A DNA stretch of 33,553 nucleotides from an uncultured Lachnospiraceae bacterium (GCA_902489645.1 CABUAW010000026.1:1-33553); one strand, 5' to 3'. Shown: positions 7,867 to 15,513, counted from the first letter of the stretch. The notes: generated by a model from the letters alone, not told the origin. Numbers and translations are program-made.

Positions 7867-8127
7867 TTACGGTTTATCATTTGAATCATAATCGATTTTA
7901 AAATTCATAACAATTGCACGAACAAGCATATTTTCAAGTTGTTCCACCATATCCTGATTTACTGTATAATGTACGTTCCCGCTGTCATCGTAAAATGGCT
8001 GTGTACAAAGTTTGCAGATATAGGCATGATAACATCCAAGTACCTCCCGGATGGCCTCCGCATCCCCTTGAACTGCTGCCTCAATAATCTCATAGGGCAA
8101 TAGGTAATTCCTATGCCTAAAGTTCAT
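7867..8127 (-). CDS. Small helix-turn-helix protein, Tn916 Orf8-like
   Basis: An 86-residue protein. The pattern PYEIIEAAVQGDAEAIREVL, then YICKLC, then FYDDSGNVHYTVNQDM, is that of the short HTH_16-type proteins encoded next to sigma-like factors in Tn916-family conjugative elements. They are usually regulators of unknown mechanism. Its start overlaps the sigma-like gene by 11 bp, so the two are coupled. Here the pair stands at the tail of the lanM transcript rather than in a conjugative module. It may be borrowed regulation or the remains of an element that brought the island in. The operon terminator follows at once. Confidence 0.65.
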   Translation of the reverse strand: MNFRHRNYLLPYEIIEAAVQGDAEAIREVLGCYHAYICKLCTQPFYDDSGNVHYTVNQDMVEQLENMLVRAIVMNFKIDYDSNDKP

Positions 8128-8536
8128 ATTGTTGCTCCAAAGCTTTTCTTAATAATGCCAAACCCCTGTTTTTTCTACGAATAACTGTTCGTATTGTACA
8201 TTCGGATATCTGTGCAATTTCTTTATTTTTGAATCCCAAAAAGTAATAAAGCAGTAAAACTTCCCGTTCATCAATCCTCAGCTGTTCTAAGGCTTCTCCA
8301 AGACATTCATCTTGAACTTCCACATAATGACCACGGACTGTAAAATGATGGGAATGGCCTAAATATACATCTTCTATGTGGAGACAGTCCATCGCATTTT
8401 CATGCAATAAAGAAAGAGAGATTTCTCTCTCCCTACGCCGGCTATTCTCTTCAAAATACCTGCATACACTCCTTTTTAATACTTTTCCGCAAAATGCAGC
8501 AAATCGACAAGATACCGTTTTTTCGTAGGCGTTCAC
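8117..8536 (-). CDS. Sigma-70-like small regulator (region 4 HTH), Tn916 Orf7-like
   Basis: A 139-residue protein with a GTG start preceded by AAGGAGGGG at five bases. The N-terminal part (FAAFCGKVLKRSVCRYFEEN, then a run of Arg and Glu) resembles the reduced region 2 of the element-borne sigma-like factors. The C-terminal half is a clear region 4 helix-turn-helix (LGEALEQLRIDEREVLLLYY, FKNKEIAQISECTIRTVIRR). Such proteins occur in Tn916-type elements together with the HTH protein that overlaps this gene. It lies 61 bp after lanM on the same strand, with no terminator visible in between. A role in switching on the peptide operon is possible but unproven. Confidence 0.68.
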   Translation of the reverse strand: MNAYEKTVSCRFAAFCGKVLKRSVCRYFEENSRRREREISLSLLHENAMDCLHIEDVYLGHSHHFTVRGHYVEVQDECLGEALEQLRIDEREVLLLYYFLGFKNKEIAQISECTIRTVIRRKNRGLALLRKALEQQYEL

Positions 8537-8597
8537 ATATACCCCTCCTTGCCCTTTACATTTTCTTAATTACTTTCATATTCAATTATCCTATTTA

Positions 8598-11495
8598 TCA
8601 AAGTCTTGTATCTAAAATTCCCGGCAATTCTTTATCAAGATTATACAGCAAACCATAACCGATTCCGGCCAGTCCGGTCATAAGACTATAATCATACTGT
8701 TCATGAAAACCAGCTTTTTTGTCTTTTTCGCAAAATATTGCCCTCAATATCTGTATGCTTTTTGCTGTATTTTCCTGTAAAGAAGTCTCCCATGAAATCA
8801 TGTCCGCAAGCTTACCCAGCATGGCATTTCCCAAATTTCCATGACACAGCCCCAGCTCCTCTTTCAACAATACCTTCGGATAGTCCGCTGTCAGCCGTTG
8901 GATTTCCTGCGTTAACACATTTTTCTGCACTTCATCAAAATACTTCAGAGATGATTTCCAGCCAAGTAATATTCCTGCTATTCCATGACACCATTTAAAG
9001 TCACTCATGTACAGCTCTTCATCAACTCTTAAATCACGCCATCCGCCCTTTTTTGGACAATATAATGTTTTTTCATATAAAAATGCCCGATAAGCCGCAT
9101 CCAAATACTCTTTTTTTCCAGTATAGGCGGACAATCTGGCTAAAGCATACATAATACCGGCACAACCATGGGCAAAACCTCCAAGTAATGCCCCGTTACT
9201 GATGCTTTTCCATCCAATTCCCGAATCGTTGGCTACAGCGTTTTGCAAAAGCAATGTTCCGGCTTTTTCAGCCATTTTCATATACGACGGCTCCGGCCTT
9301 AAATCATACAAATTTAAAAGCGCCATAATTGCCCCCGCATTCCCTCCGACAATATCAAATTGATTATCGGATTTTAATCGGCGTTCTACAATCCGGCTGT
9401 GCTTCCCGGCATAATCCAAAAACATTGGATTTTTTGTGATTTGATACAAAAGTTCATAACCATAAACCACGGAACTCTCTCCGAAAAAAATTCCTGTAGG
9501 CAAATTTTCTTCCTTGTTGTCTGCCATCATTTCCGTATATTCAAAAAGCTCGCCGATAATCTGAGAATATATTTCAGAAATCTTATGATTCGGAAAGTAT
9601 TTGAGGAAGGCCGCAGCAAAAACTGCCATTCCCATAATTCCTTCATAAAGATATTTGTCCGACATTTCCATATAATATGTATATCGATTATCCACATTCG
9701 CAGACATAATTCTTGTATTTATCCACCGGATTTTCCCGGACGAAAGAATATGATTTTCGCAGATTGTGTCTGCAATCTTTGAACACAGCTCTAATATAGA
9801 AACAGATTCCATTTTATCTTCAGCCGCTGCCGGAAGCCGCTCCTTCAAATACTGCACATTCGAATAATTTAATGATACTTCCATCAATTGTTTTTGAACC
9901 CTCAAATCCTCCAATGTACGTTCTTTGATTTGACCTTCAATAAACGCCATTCCTGTTCGCTTAAAGAAAGTCTGCAGTCGTTCTCCATGAGAATTCAGAA
10001 TATTCCCGGAAGCCATATGAAACTGAAAATAGGGAATATCCCCCTTCATCATATCTTCAACTTCCTGTTCCACAATCCAGTATTTATCTTTAAACTCCGG
10101 AATGGACAGCGCATTTTCTAAAAACGCACGCCGCATTTCCTTCTGTTTCATAAACTGAGGATGATAAGACAAATCCAAAATCATATGATATTCCTGGGTA
10201 TTTCGGAAAAGCTGTCGAAAAAGTGATTGCCTCATAGTCAAGGCTAACTGACGCACCTGGGCTTTGTGTTCATAGATATACAAATATCCGGATTCAAATC
10301 CTGAATAGATATCTTCCAAATAATCACCGGGATTCACAAGCTTTCCATTCCAACGTACCCGATTGTTTTTTTCCTGTGTTTCACCGTATTTATAGGAAAT
10401 GCACATGGTTGATTTATCCGGGTTTGAAATAACAGGAATCTGCAAATCCATCATCTGCTTTCCGCCGCCGCAAAGGCCGCTGAAATCCGCATTGAAATTC
10501 TTATTTCTTGCTCCATAAAATGGAAGTATGCCAATAGGCAGCACAGACATCCCGATAAAAATATTTGTTTCTTTAATACCTGCTGCCTTCTGTTCCGGCG
10601 GTAACTGAATCAATGTCTCATAATCAATCAGTACCGGATACTCGCCGCAGGCAACCATATTTTCATAATGCATATCGCCGCTGTGACACAAATGACAAAT
10701 GCACAAAATCATACCAAGTCGGGTAAAATAGTTTTTTACCTGCTGCTCAGAATGACACTCCCTGTAGGACGCCTCATTTTCCCAAACATACGTGTTCCTC
10801 TCCAATACAGGATTTATATAGGCAGGAATCCCTCTGGCCTCTCCAATTCTCATATACAACTCATTGAAAAATCGTATCCCCGTATTTACTCTGGATTTAT
10901 GATAAATCACCGCTCCATTATCCAATTCCACACGGTAAACTACCCGGTTTTCACAATGTGTATCCGAACCGCTGCCCGATATGTGAACCGCTTGCCTAAA
11001 AGGACATTTTGGAAAGAATTCAGCATTTAAATCCTTTTGGTCCGAATATAAATGCTGAATAATTTCAGTAACATTCCGAATATAAAAATCGATACTTTGA
11101 AATATTACTTCTCTCCAAACTGGATATTCCCGAAATAAATTTTTCAAATATTCCGGCTGCATCAGATGACCGTATACATAATCTTTATATTCCTCTTCTT
11201 TTGATTCTCCCGCAAGCTCTCCTGCTTCTCTACGACTGTTCATATCAAAAATCAAAATTCGCTTTGACATCTTGATTAAAATTTCCTTTAGAACACCCGT
11301 GTCTAAAATCTCCAGTGCTGAACGGCTTGAAATCTTACTAATTACCGTATCACTCTCGATAACCCGCAGAACAACATCCGCAATACATTCAAAAAAAGGC
11401 AGGAATACTATTCCTGGTTTTTCTTCAAACCTTATGTAATCTTTTAGACTTTGATAAATTCTTTCTTCAATTTGGTTTTTTCTTTTTGTCATCAT
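8598..11495 (-). CDS. lanM: Class II lanthipeptide synthetase LanM
   Basis: A 965-residue bifunctional enzyme that would dehydrate Ser/Thr and close (methyl)lanthionine rings. The N-terminal DUF4135 kinase-like dehydratase carries Lys200 (VIYHK), Asp274/His276/Asn279 in CHSGDMHYENM, and Asp291-Tyr-Glu293. The C-terminal LanC-like cyclase has GGFAHGCAGI and all three zinc ligands: Cys836 (KWCHGIAGI), Cys884 and His885 (LGLCHGNLGN). Length and domain order are normal and no truncation is seen, so the enzyme should be active. The gene starts 20 bp after lanA and lacks a strong ribosome site (only GAATATTTTGA), so it may depend on translation of lanA. An ATGATG start leaves one codon of doubt. 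Confidence 0.95.
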   Translation of the reverse strand: MMTKRKNQIEERIYQSLKDYIRFEEKPGIVFLPFFECIADVVLRVIESDTVISKISSRSALEILDTGVLKEILIKMSKRILIFDMNSRREAGELAGESKEEEYKDYVYGHLMQPEYLKNLFREYPVWREVIFQSIDFYIRNVTEIIQHLYSDQKDLNAEFFPKCPFRQAVHISGSGSDTHCENRVVYRVELDNGAVIYHKSRVNTGIRFFNELYMRIGEARGIPAYINPVLERNTYVWENEASYRECHSEQQVKNYFTRLGMILCICHLCHSGDMHYENMVACGEYPVLIDYETLIQLPPEQKAAGIKETNIFIGMSVLPIGILPFYGARNKNFNADFSGLCGGGKQMMDLQIPVISNPDKSTMCISYKYGETQEKNNRVRWNGKLVNPGDYLEDIYSGFESGYLYIYEHKAQVRQLALTMRQSLFRQLFRNTQEYHMILDLSYHPQFMKQKEMRRAFLENALSIPEFKDKYWIVEQEVEDMMKGDIPYFQFHMASGNILNSHGERLQTFFKRTGMAFIEGQIKERTLEDLRVQKQLMEVSLNYSNVQYLKERLPAAAEDKMESVSILELCSKIADTICENHILSSGKIRWINTRIMSANVDNRYTYYMEMSDKYLYEGIMGMAVFAAAFLKYFPNHKISEIYSQIIGELFEYTEMMADNKEENLPTGIFFGESSVVYGYELLYQITKNPMFLDYAGKHSRIVERRLKSDNQFDIVGGNAGAIMALLNLYDLRPEPSYMKMAEKAGTLLLQNAVANDSGIGWKSISNGALLGGFAHGCAGIMYALARLSAYTGKKEYLDAAYRAFLYEKTLYCPKKGGWRDLRVDEELYMSDFKWCHGIAGILLGWKSSLKYFDEVQKNVLTQEIQRLTADYPKVLLKEELGLCHGNLGNAMLGKLADMISWETSLQENTAKSIQILRAIFCEKDKKAGFHEQYDYSLMTGLAGIGYGLLYNLDKELPGILDTRL

Positions 11496-11515
11496 TCAAA
11501 ATATTCAGTTTTTAA

Positions 11516-11668
11516 TTAGCAACAGAAGATAGTCAAAAAGTCAGAACAAGTATTTGTAACTATACTCAAAATTAACGGCATGGTTTCCTGCATTTTTTGT
11601 ATTTCTGCCATTTCTTTCCGAACATCCCCTGCTAAAAACATATTGCATTCATTTTTTCTGTTCTCCAT
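11516..11668 (-). CDS. lanA: Lanthipeptide-like precursor peptide, class II
   Basis: A 50-codon frame immediately upstream of lanM, with AAAGGAGGG about six bases before the ATG. The first 30 residues form a charged, leader-like helix (MENRKNECNMFLAGDVRKEM, then AEIQKMQETM). The last 16 (SIVTNTCSDFLTIFCC) hold Ser35, Thr38, Thr40, Ser42, Thr46 and Cys41, Cys49, Cys50. That gives three Cys, with a terminal CC pair as in lacticin 481-type peptides but with a shorter spacing between the first Cys and the pair. Thr38-Cys41 and Thr46-Cys49/50 are plausible ring pairs. There is no GG, GA or AG cleavage site, so the core boundary is unknown. No other Cys-rich peptide gene is seen nearby. Being the substrate of the adjacent LanM is inferred from position and composition. 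Confidence 0.8.
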   Translation of the reverse strand: MENRKNECNMFLAGDVRKEMAEIQKMQETMPLILSIVTNTCSDFLTIFCC

Positions 11669-11700
11669 TACAGTACCCTCCTTTTTTTATTTACAGCTTT

Positions 11701-11706
11701 ATTATA
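11701..11706 (-). promoter_or_regulatory. -10 element of the lanA-lanM promoter
   Basis: A perfect TATAAT on the minus strand, 32 bp before the lanA ATG. The -35 region at usual distance is poor (TTTATA, 18-bp spacer), which suggests the promoter needs an activator. The repeats at 11728-11757 overlap and extend upstream of it. Confidence 0.6.
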
Positions 11707-11727
11707 TTCTCATTCCAAAAAAAAATA

Positions 11728-11757
11728 TAAACATGTCCGCAAATTGTCGAATTTTGT
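11728..11757 (-). promoter_or_regulatory. Candidate LytTR regulator binding repeats upstream of lanA
   Basis: On the minus strand three segments begin with ACA: ACAAAATTC, ACAATTTGC and ACATGTTTA. Their starts are 10 and 11 bp apart, so the outer two are 21 bp apart, the usual start-to-start distance of LytTR-family direct repeats. They overlap the poor -35 of the lanA promoter. The match to any known consensus is weak; spacing and position carry the call. Confidence 0.35.
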
Positions 11758-11767
11758 CCTCCAATAA

Positions 11768-13081
11768 TTATTCTATTGGTAAACTAATATAAGTTTTAAA
11801 TTTATCTTTTTGAATTTCATACACTTTATACCCATCATATTTTTGAATAACGTTATTAACACTTTTTATTCCAAGACCATGAAGAGATTTATCTCTTTTT
11901 GTTGATTGAAAGAACTTCGTCTTTTCTTTTTCACCACTACTGATTGAATTCTCTATCCAAATTAATAACATCTCATTTTTTCTTTTTATTTTTAAGTATA
12001 TCCAACGTTCTTTATCCTCAATTAACTCACACGCTTCAAGAGCATTATCTAATAGATTAGCTAATAAAGCGCACATATCAATGTCCTGAATATTTACGGT
12101 TCCCAATTGTTCAACCTCATATATAAATTTAATATTTTTTTCTTCTGCCTCAGCTATTTTAGAGTTTACAATAATATCGATTATCTTACATCCCGTTTCT
12201 ACCCTCCTATTAATTATTAATGTCCAGTTTATATATGTTGCAATATAATCTAAAGCTTCTTTATTTCTATTTTCTTGAATAAGCTGATTAATCGCCAACA
12301 TATGATTCTTAAAATCATGTGACAACATCCTATTCTCATCATAAGCTTTATGCAACGCCTGATAATTAGACTCCAATAAATTATTCCTCATCGTTAGTAA
12401 TCGATTTTTTTCTTCATTTTTTATCCGTATTAGATAAAACACAAAAATACCGCATACAATAAATAAACACAATAAATAAAATGTCCAAAATTGAATTAGC
12501 CGTTCACTATAGTCAAATCTATATGCTTGAAAAAAGCACACTATACCAATAAAACTATAAAAATATATTATCCATCGACATACAGTATTTTGACATAAAT
12601 ATTCTAATATTTTTCTTTCACATAAAAATCTAAAAATAACATAGTAAAAAAAGGAAAGTATAACCAGAAATACACTTCTTTCCATACCAATATGTATTAA
12701 ATCCCAATTAGCATACCTACTCATACGATTTATTTCTAAAACTACTGCTACTAATAGCAAATCTATTAATCTAACTCCATTTACATATATTGCTATTAAT
12801 GAAAAAATTTTCTTTATTCTTCCTCTTGCATATATCAAAATAAAAGCGTACATATAAAAAATTATTAAATATGATATGAAATTAGAATATGAAACCATAT
12901 GATAATTAATCACACAAATAACCACCACAGGCGCACTTACGACAATAATAATGACATTCTCAACCCATTCTTTCCTCCCCGTCTGAACGTTATATTTCTT
13001 TAGAAACAGCTTAATGCCCCAGAAAATCAACGAAAAATAATTTAAATACTCCGCAGCCCAAAATATAATATTTTTAGACAT
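11768..13081 (-). CDS. AgrC-like sensor histidine kinase (GHKL family)
   Basis: A 437-residue protein. The N-terminal half has about six hydrophobic helices (NIIFWAAEYLNYFSLIFWG, later VFLVILSFFYYVIFRFL and IIYFYSFIGIVCFFQAY), the usual peptide-sensing membrane domain of Agr-type kinases. The cytoplasmic part has the phospho-acceptor box MLSHDFKNHMLAINQ, the N box NLLDNALEACE and the G box GLGIKSVNNVIQKYDGYK, typical of HPK10/GHKL kinases that respond to peptide signals. The ATG at 13081 is chosen for its GGAG site; the start overlaps the response regulator stop by 8 bp. The gene is far richer in A and T than its neighbours, suggesting transfer. Its signal is unknown. There is no agrB or agrD here, and the adjacent LanA peptide is the obvious candidate. 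Confidence 0.85.
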   Translation of the reverse strand: MSKNIIFWAAEYLNYFSLIFWGIKLFLKKYNVQTGRKEWVENVIIIVVSAPVVVICVINYHMVSYSNFISYLIIFYMYAFILIYARGRIKKIFSLIAIYVNGVRLIDLLLVAVVLEINRMSRYANWDLIHIGMERSVFLVILSFFYYVIFRFLCERKILEYLCQNTVCRWIIYFYSFIGIVCFFQAYRFDYSERLIQFWTFYLLCLFIVCGIFVFYLIRIKNEEKNRLLTMRNNLLESNYQALHKAYDENRMLSHDFKNHMLAINQLIQENRNKEALDYIATYINWTLIINRRVETGCKIIDIIVNSKIAEAEEKNIKFIYEVEQLGTVNIQDIDMCALLANLLDNALEACELIEDKERWIYLKIKRKNEMLLIWIENSISSGEKEKTKFFQSTKRDKSLHGLGIKSVNNVIQKYDGYKVYEIQKDKFKTYISLPIE

Positions 13082-13790
13082 GGCTTCTCCAATACGCATT
13101 GATTTCCTTTTTAACTCGTTCTAACTGAGGCTTACTAACGGGAACAATTTCTCCATTGGACATATAGATTTCCCTGTTTTTCATTTTCATTACATGTTCG
13201 ATATTTACAATAAAACTCCGGTCCACATAGATAAATTCTTCTTCCGGCAGTTCTTCATAAACCTCCGATAAGGTTTTCCGAATGGAACTCTGGCCATTCC
13301 GTGTCTGAAACACAACATTCTTTCCGTCTTTATAAAGATAGTAAATATCTTTAACCGGAATCTTTTCCAGTTTTGTACTCACAGTAATTCGATAGGATGG
13401 TTCTGTCCGGGCATCCATTTCCTTTTGAATATTCGCTAATGTAGCCGTTAGTTTTCTCTCCCATTCATCTTTCAATATGTACTGATAAGCCTTTGCACTA
13501 TAGCCCTCGATTGCAAATTGCGGATAAGCTGTAAGGAAAATAATATAACAATAGGGCGACCTTTCTCTAAGTTTCCGCCCTAAATCTATTCCTGACATAT
13601 CAGGAAGGTCAATATCCAGTAAATAAATATCATAGTGTTTTCCATCTTCCACCTCATACATTAGTTCCTTACCGCTGCTATAACAATCCACATCAACGGC
13701 CAGATGTATTTCATCATAAATAGAATAGATTTTTCTCCTTATATTATTATGAAAAATTGGCTCATCATCTAAGACTGCAATCCTCAACAT
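13074..13790 (-). CDS. LytTR-family response regulator (AgrA type)
   Basis: A 238-residue two-domain regulator. The receiver domain has the acidic pair in VLDDEP, the phospho-acceptor Asp near residue 59 in YLLDIDLPDMSG, a Thr in IIFLTAYPQF, and Lys in YILKDE. The C-terminal LytTR DNA-binding domain runs from about 130 and shows IPVKDIYYLYKDGKNVVF, then EFIYVDRSFIVNIEHV. LytTR regulators bind paired direct repeats about 21 bp apart, and such a pattern stands before lanA. It is cotranscribed with, and overlaps, the kinase gene. The ATG is preferred over the GTG one codon earlier; a GGGGGG run serves as ribosome site for both. Confidence 0.9.
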   Translation of the reverse strand: MLRIAVLDDEPIFHNNIRRKIYSIYDEIHLAVDVDCYSSGKELMYEVEDGKHYDIYLLDIDLPDMSGIDLGRKLRERSPYCYIIFLTAYPQFAIEGYSAKAYQYILKDEWERKLTATLANIQKEMDARTEPSYRITVSTKLEKIPVKDIYYLYKDGKNVVFQTRNGQSSIRKTLSEVYEELPEEEFIYVDRSFIVNIEHVMKMKNREIYMSNGEIVPVSKPQLERVKKEINAYWRSHV

Positions 13791-13842
13791 CACAATATCC
13801 CCCCTATTGACTTTATCTTTTGTTATCGGTGAATTTTCACGA

Positions 13843-13891
13843 TACTTTACTTTAGGGTCAGTTTATCATTCCATATATTTCTCGTAAAGTA
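13843..13891. repeat. Inverted repeat upstream of the two-component operon
   Basis: TACTTTAC (13843-13850) and GTAAAGTA (13884-13891) are perfect 8-base inverted arms with centres 41 bp apart, close to four helical turns. They lie 53-101 bp upstream of the response regulator start, in a 201-bp non-coding gap. They may be an operator for this operon, although chance is possible in DNA this AT-rich. Confidence 0.35.
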
Positions 13892-13930
13892 GCTAACCTG
13901 TGGATTATTTTTACACCTGATGAAGATTAC

Positions 13931-13970
13931 AAAAAAAGGATGCTTCACTGTTTTATATCATGAAACATCC
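13931..13970 (-). terminator. Terminator of the AlbA_2-type regulator gene
   Basis: The arms ggatgcttca (13938-13947) and tgaaacatcc (13961-13970) pair with one mismatch and a 13-base loop. The minus strand continues with seven T. It lies 22 bp past the stop at 13992. Confidence 0.75.
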
Positions 13971-13991
13971 TCAAATCTTACCCTAATATCT

Positions 13992-15404
13992 TTATTTTAA
14001 AAAATATCTTTTTGTTTTTCTCTCTCCATTCTCACTCAATATTTCGCTCTGAACCATTTCCCTTAAAATTCTTTTTGTAGTAGATTCGGCCAACCCAAGG
14101 ATTTCCCTTGCTTCTTTGTTTGAAATACTCCCCGCTTCTTTTACATATCTCAAAATAGCCTGCTGCCTTTCAATCTTTTTATCGGCTTTTTTATCGGCTT
14201 TTTTATCGGCTTTTTTATCGGCTTTTTTATCGGCTTTTTTGTAAAGATTGACTCTAAATGTATCTCCGATTTCTTTGAATTCCGGAACCGGCAAGTCATA
14301 TTCTTCTGCTCTTTTCAGAATACGGCGAATCCCCGTTCCCCAAGCCTCAATTAAGTCCATCCGGCTAAATATCTCTGCAATCGCCCGGTTTCGGATTTTT
14401 GACCTTCCGCTCATGGCCTCTTCCAATGTTAAACCGCCAAATAACATCCCCGGAGAAGTGACCTCAACACGATTATCATACACGGCCACTTGAATACAAG
14501 AACTATCTAAAAAATTCCGATGACACACGGCATTAATAATCATTTCACGAATAGCGCCCACCGGCAATTCATAGGTATCTTTTCGTACCAATCCATCAAT
14601 TTCTGCTCCCAAATTAATATGCCGCAGAACAAATTGATATGCGGCCTCTATCTGCTCATATAATGGACCATTATATTCTTTTTTATCAATAAAAACATCC
14701 CTGTCATTTCCCTTAAATAAAGCACATTGAATTTTGGAAAATTGAAAATAGTCGCTTGTCAATAATACAAAAGCATTTGTCGCTAATATTTCTCCCTCAG
14801 ATTTCTTTAATACTTTCCAATTTAACAATTGCTCTTTGGTAACATTGGAAATATTTTTTCTCTCCTCTTCCGTAGATAAAGCGCTTTTCATATATTCTGT
14901 AATATCATGACATATCTTTTTTACGGCTGCATCCGTAACTTTGTAACCTACGCAAACCAATTCATCCCAGGATGTATTCGCCCCTTCCAGTTCCAACTCT
15001 TTAATCTTTACGGTATCTGCTATTCTGGAGGTTCCGGCCACTCTAACATACGTTCCATGTTCTTTACCTAAGCTCTTTATATAATACGGTCGATTTGCCC
15101 CCGGATATATTTCCACAATTACCACACACTTTCCATGAATTGTCTGAAACGTAATATCTGGTATAATCTGTGGTTCACAACTGTCTGAAATTGCATTAGC
15201 TATCTGGTCCATAATTCGAAACACAGATTTTTCATCAACCCCGACAATTTTTTTCTCCCTATCCTCAATTCCTATAACGATTTTTCCGCCGCTCGTATTT
15301 GCAAAGGCAACTACAGACTTCAAATATTTATCGCTTTTTTCCGGAAGTACGATTTTATACTCAATGTTTTTAGACTCACCTTTTAAAATATCTTCCGTCA
15401 GCAA
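13992..15404 (-). CDS. AlbA_2/Schlafen-type DNA-binding protein with ATP-binding domain
   Basis: A 470-residue protein of the group often annotated as ATP-dependent DNA helicase-related or putative transcriptional regulator. The N-terminal AlbA_2 domain has NIEYKIVLPEKSDKYLKSVV, AFANTSGGKIVIGIED and YYIKSLGKEHGTYVRVAGTS. The middle HATPase_c_4-like part has REMIINAVCHRNFLDSS, then VEVTSPGMLFGGLT and IAEIFSRMDLIEAWGTGIRR. A linker of five KKAD units follows, then a winged helix (RYVKEAGSISNKEAREILGL). The TTG start at 15404 has GAGGTG six bases upstream and fits the promoter at 15433-15460. Earlier ATG codons lie upstream of that promoter. These proteins are common in accessory regions and their true role is mostly unknown. 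Confidence 0.8.
   Translation of the reverse strand: MLTEDILKGESKNIEYKIVLPEKSDKYLKSVVAFANTSGGKIVIGIEDREKKIVGVDEKSVFRIMDQIANAISDSCEPQIIPDITFQTIHGKCVVIVEIYPGANRPYYIKSLGKEHGTYVRVAGTSRIADTVKIKELELEGANTSWDELVCVGYKVTDAAVKKICHDITEYMKSALSTEEERKNISNVTKEQLLNWKVLKKSEGEILATNAFVLLTSDYFQFSKIQCALFKGNDRDVFIDKKEYNGPLYEQIEAAYQFVLRHINLGAEIDGLVRKDTYELPVGAIREMIINAVCHRNFLDSSCIQVAVYDNRVEVTSPGMLFGGLTLEEAMSGRSKIRNRAIAEIFSRMDLIEAWGTGIRRILKRAEEYDLPVPEFKEIGDTFRVNLYKKADKKADKKADKKADKKADKKIERQQAILRYVKEAGSISNKEAREILGLAESTTKRILREMVQSEILSENGERKTKRYFLK
14177..14240 (-). repeat. 12-bp in-frame tandem repeat (five KKAD units)
   Basis: Five near-identical copies of a 12-base unit (ttttttatcggc on the plus strand) encode Lys-Lys-Ala-Asp each time. 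Gain or loss of units keeps the frame, so the linker between the ATPase and the winged helix can change length without losing the protein. Long A/T homopolymers in each unit make slippage likely. Confidence 0.9.
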
Positions 15405-15432
15405 AGTTATCACCTCTTCCTCTACCTTCCAT

Positions 15433-15460
15433 AGTATACCATTTCCAGCAATTAAATCCA
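15433..15460 (-). promoter_or_regulatory. Promoter of the AlbA_2-type gene
   Basis: TGGATT (15455-15460), a 16-bp spacer ending in TGG, and TATACT (15433-15438), an extended -10. The inferred start gives a leader of about 23 bases to the TTG codon, supporting that start. Confidence 0.5.
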
Positions 15461-15464
15461 GAAA

Positions 15465-15500
15465 AAAATGGTGGCTGCATTTTACAGTAACCACCATTTT
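15465..15500 (-). terminator. Terminator of the hydrolase-permease operon
   Basis: The arms aaaatggtgg and ccaccatttt pair perfectly, with a further CTG/CAG pairing around a small bulge. The minus strand runs into seven T. It lies 14 bp past the permease stop; A/T flanks on both sides could make it work in both directions. Confidence 0.82.
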
Positions 15501-15513
15501 TCAAATTTAATTT

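Noticed and set aside
7867..13790. LanT or immunity gene hidden in another frame
   Set aside because: No frame with ABC ATPase motifs or a C39 peptidase exists between the two terminators, and gaps are too small for a membrane transporter.
13919..13999. 26-codon plus-strand frame near the two-component operon as a possible pheromone gene
   Set aside because: Starts inside and runs through the terminator of the AlbA_2-type gene, with no good ribosome site; chance frame.
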